From a virus, in IMG/VR virus record IMGVR_UViG_3300006805_000196, positions 1-21,097 of that record: a DNA stretch of 21,097 nucleotides. One strand, given 5' to 3'. Shown piece by piece: positions 20,478-21,097 of the stretch. A program made the position numbers and the translations under genes. The notes below the pieces were generated by a model. The model was not told the DNA's origin and ran no database searches. It saw nothing but the letters and a program-made list of their open reading frames with translations. Positions within the stretch are counted from its first letter, which is position 1, and each line of letters starts with the position of its first letter.

Positions 20478-20921
20478 ATGAGCCGTGCATTAACCTATGA
20501 CGAAGTGAAGGCCATGCATCCGTGCGACAACAGTTTCCGTCGCGTGTCGAAACTGCTCGGCGGCAAGGACGGATGGAACGGCAACCAAATCAGCGCGGCG
20601 GATGCTCGTGCCGCTGGGTGCTCTTTCGATGACATCGTGTGGATCGCCTCGGAAGTCGCCAGGAAGGACGCTGACGTAGAGCGCCGGCTGCGCCTGTGGA
20701 TGGCGGACTGCGCCGCCCGCGTCCTGCACATCTACGAGAAGACAGGAACAAGCGAGGCCCCGCGCAACGCTATCATTGCAGCGCGCCAGTTTGCGCGCGG
20801 TGAGATTGACAACGCCGCGAGTGACGCCGCGAGGGCCGCCGCGAGGGCCGCCGCGAGGGCCGCCGCGAGGGACGCCGCCCGCGCCGACTTCAACCGCCGC
20901 GTCGAGGAACTGTTCGCATGA
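20478..20921 (+). CDS. Phage protein with Ala/Arg repeat tail, 147 aa
   Basis: ATG 20478 has GGAG 7 nt upstream, 27 nt after the DUF7666-like stop, so both are likely one transcript. The N-terminal 100 residues are mixed alpha/beta (LTYDEVKAMHPCDNSFRRV, then DIVWIASEVARKDADVERRL and LWMADCAARVLHIYEK). The C-terminal part is a helix of DAAR/AAAR units (116-135) ending ADFNRRVEELFA. The 'WM.DCAARVL...AIIAARQFARGEI' pattern followed by Ala-rich helix resembles phage proteins annotated as putative immunity proteins; that label is not proven. Confidence 0.65.
   Translation: MSRALTYDEVKAMHPCDNSFRRVSKLLGGKDGWNGNQISAADARAAGCSFDDIVWIASEVARKDADVERRLRLWMADCAARVLHIYEKTGTSEAPRNAIIAARQFARGEIDNAASDAARAAARAAARAAARDAARADFNRRVEELFA
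20823..20882 (+). repeat. 12-bp tandem repeat coding for (A/D)AAR
   Basis: Five 12-bp units from 20823: the central three are identical GCC-GCC-GCG-AGG, the first and last are GAC variants, the last with changed third and fourth codons. They encode a regular four-residue helix repeat at the end of the 147-aa protein. Confidence 0.8.
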
Positions 20922-21097
20922 GCGCCGCCACAAAACTGACGCCGGCCATGCTGCGCGAACTGCGCTCGTTCGCGCGCGACGGCAATCCGTCCGACCCGGC
21001 CGACTGGGAACACGCGCCCGAAAGCCTATGGTTCCACGCCCGCGAGCGCGTCATAACCGCGCTTATTGAACGCGGCCTGCTTGACAAGGATCTTGAG
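20918..21097 (+). CDS. Hypothetical protein, N-terminal part, cut by the window end
   Basis: ATG 20918 overlaps the stop of the 147-aa gene (ATGA). Sixty residues are visible: LTPAMLRELRSFARDG, then PSDPADWEHAPESLWFHARER and ALIERGLLDKD, with no stop before the right edge. The pattern (short helical repeats ending in GLL) resembles small phage winged-helix-like or 'ER-GLL' proteins, where two short helices precede a turn. No function can be given. Confidence 0.55.
   Translation, partial: MSAATKLTPAMLRELRSFARDGNPSDPADWEHAPESLWFHARERVITALIERGLLDKDLE

Overview
The window looks like part of a temperate tailed-phage genome (prophage or free phage) of an alphaproteobacterium, most likely a member of Hyphomicrobiales. 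The reasons are GC-rich DNA (about 60% by eye), codon use and small-protein styles typical of rhizobial prophages, and a podovirus-like head module built from SU10-type proteins. There are no rRNA, tRNA, CRISPR, insertion-sequence or integrase genes in the window. Lysis genes and most tail genes must lie beyond the left edge, if present. All calls come from reading the sequence; no database search was run.

Layout. Positions 1-8430 (minus strand) are the packaging and head operon, read right to left: small terminase-like protein, large terminase, portal, a small linker protein, scaffold, SU10-family major capsid protein, a probable decoration protein, two small proteins, two SU10-type head-tail adaptors, and the start of a stabilisation/tail-type protein cut by the window edge. 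A Rho-independent terminator sits inside this operon at 2031-2058. Positions 8431-8725 are gene-free and hold a 10-bp inverted repeat and a cluster of GTACC/GGTAC palindromes around a possible late promoter. Positions 8726-10959 hold small regulators (an HTH protein, a ParB-like protein with a good promoter, and a NusG-like antiterminator) and two unknowns, one with a Tat-like leader. Positions 10956-14641 are a replication/recombination block: a DnaA domain IV protein, accessory unknowns, a chimeric HTH-zinc-RusA-zinc protein, a 39-aa RusA N-terminal remnant, and an adenine-type DNA methyltransferase. Positions 14691-18094 are a run of small, often cysteine-rich or membrane proteins in tight ATGA-coupled order, interrupted by isolated plus-strand genes (16424-16666, 18220-18471). 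Positions 18474-19097 are a divergent Cro-like/CI-like switch. Positions 19098-21097 (plus strand) hold a probably broken gene, a strong terminator, and a second transcription unit with a DUF7666-like repeat protein, an Ala/Arg-repeat protein and a truncated ORF.

How it fits together. The Cro-like gene at 18474-18668 and the 19764-20450 unit share nearly the same promoter-operator module: TTGAC(A/G), 5 nt, then GTGCAT-N3-RTGCAC, then ATTG. This implies that one regulator of the lysis-lysogeny switch also silences the DUF7666 unit. Most leftward genes overlap by ATGA or GTGA, which suggests long, translationally coupled transcripts. The NusG-like protein, encoded just upstream of the head operon, is a natural candidate for reading through the internal terminator. 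The most unusual items are this duplicated operator module, the chimeric RusA protein next to a RusA fragment, and two places where the frame or strand of the real gene is ambiguous (18091-18477 and 19121-19594).
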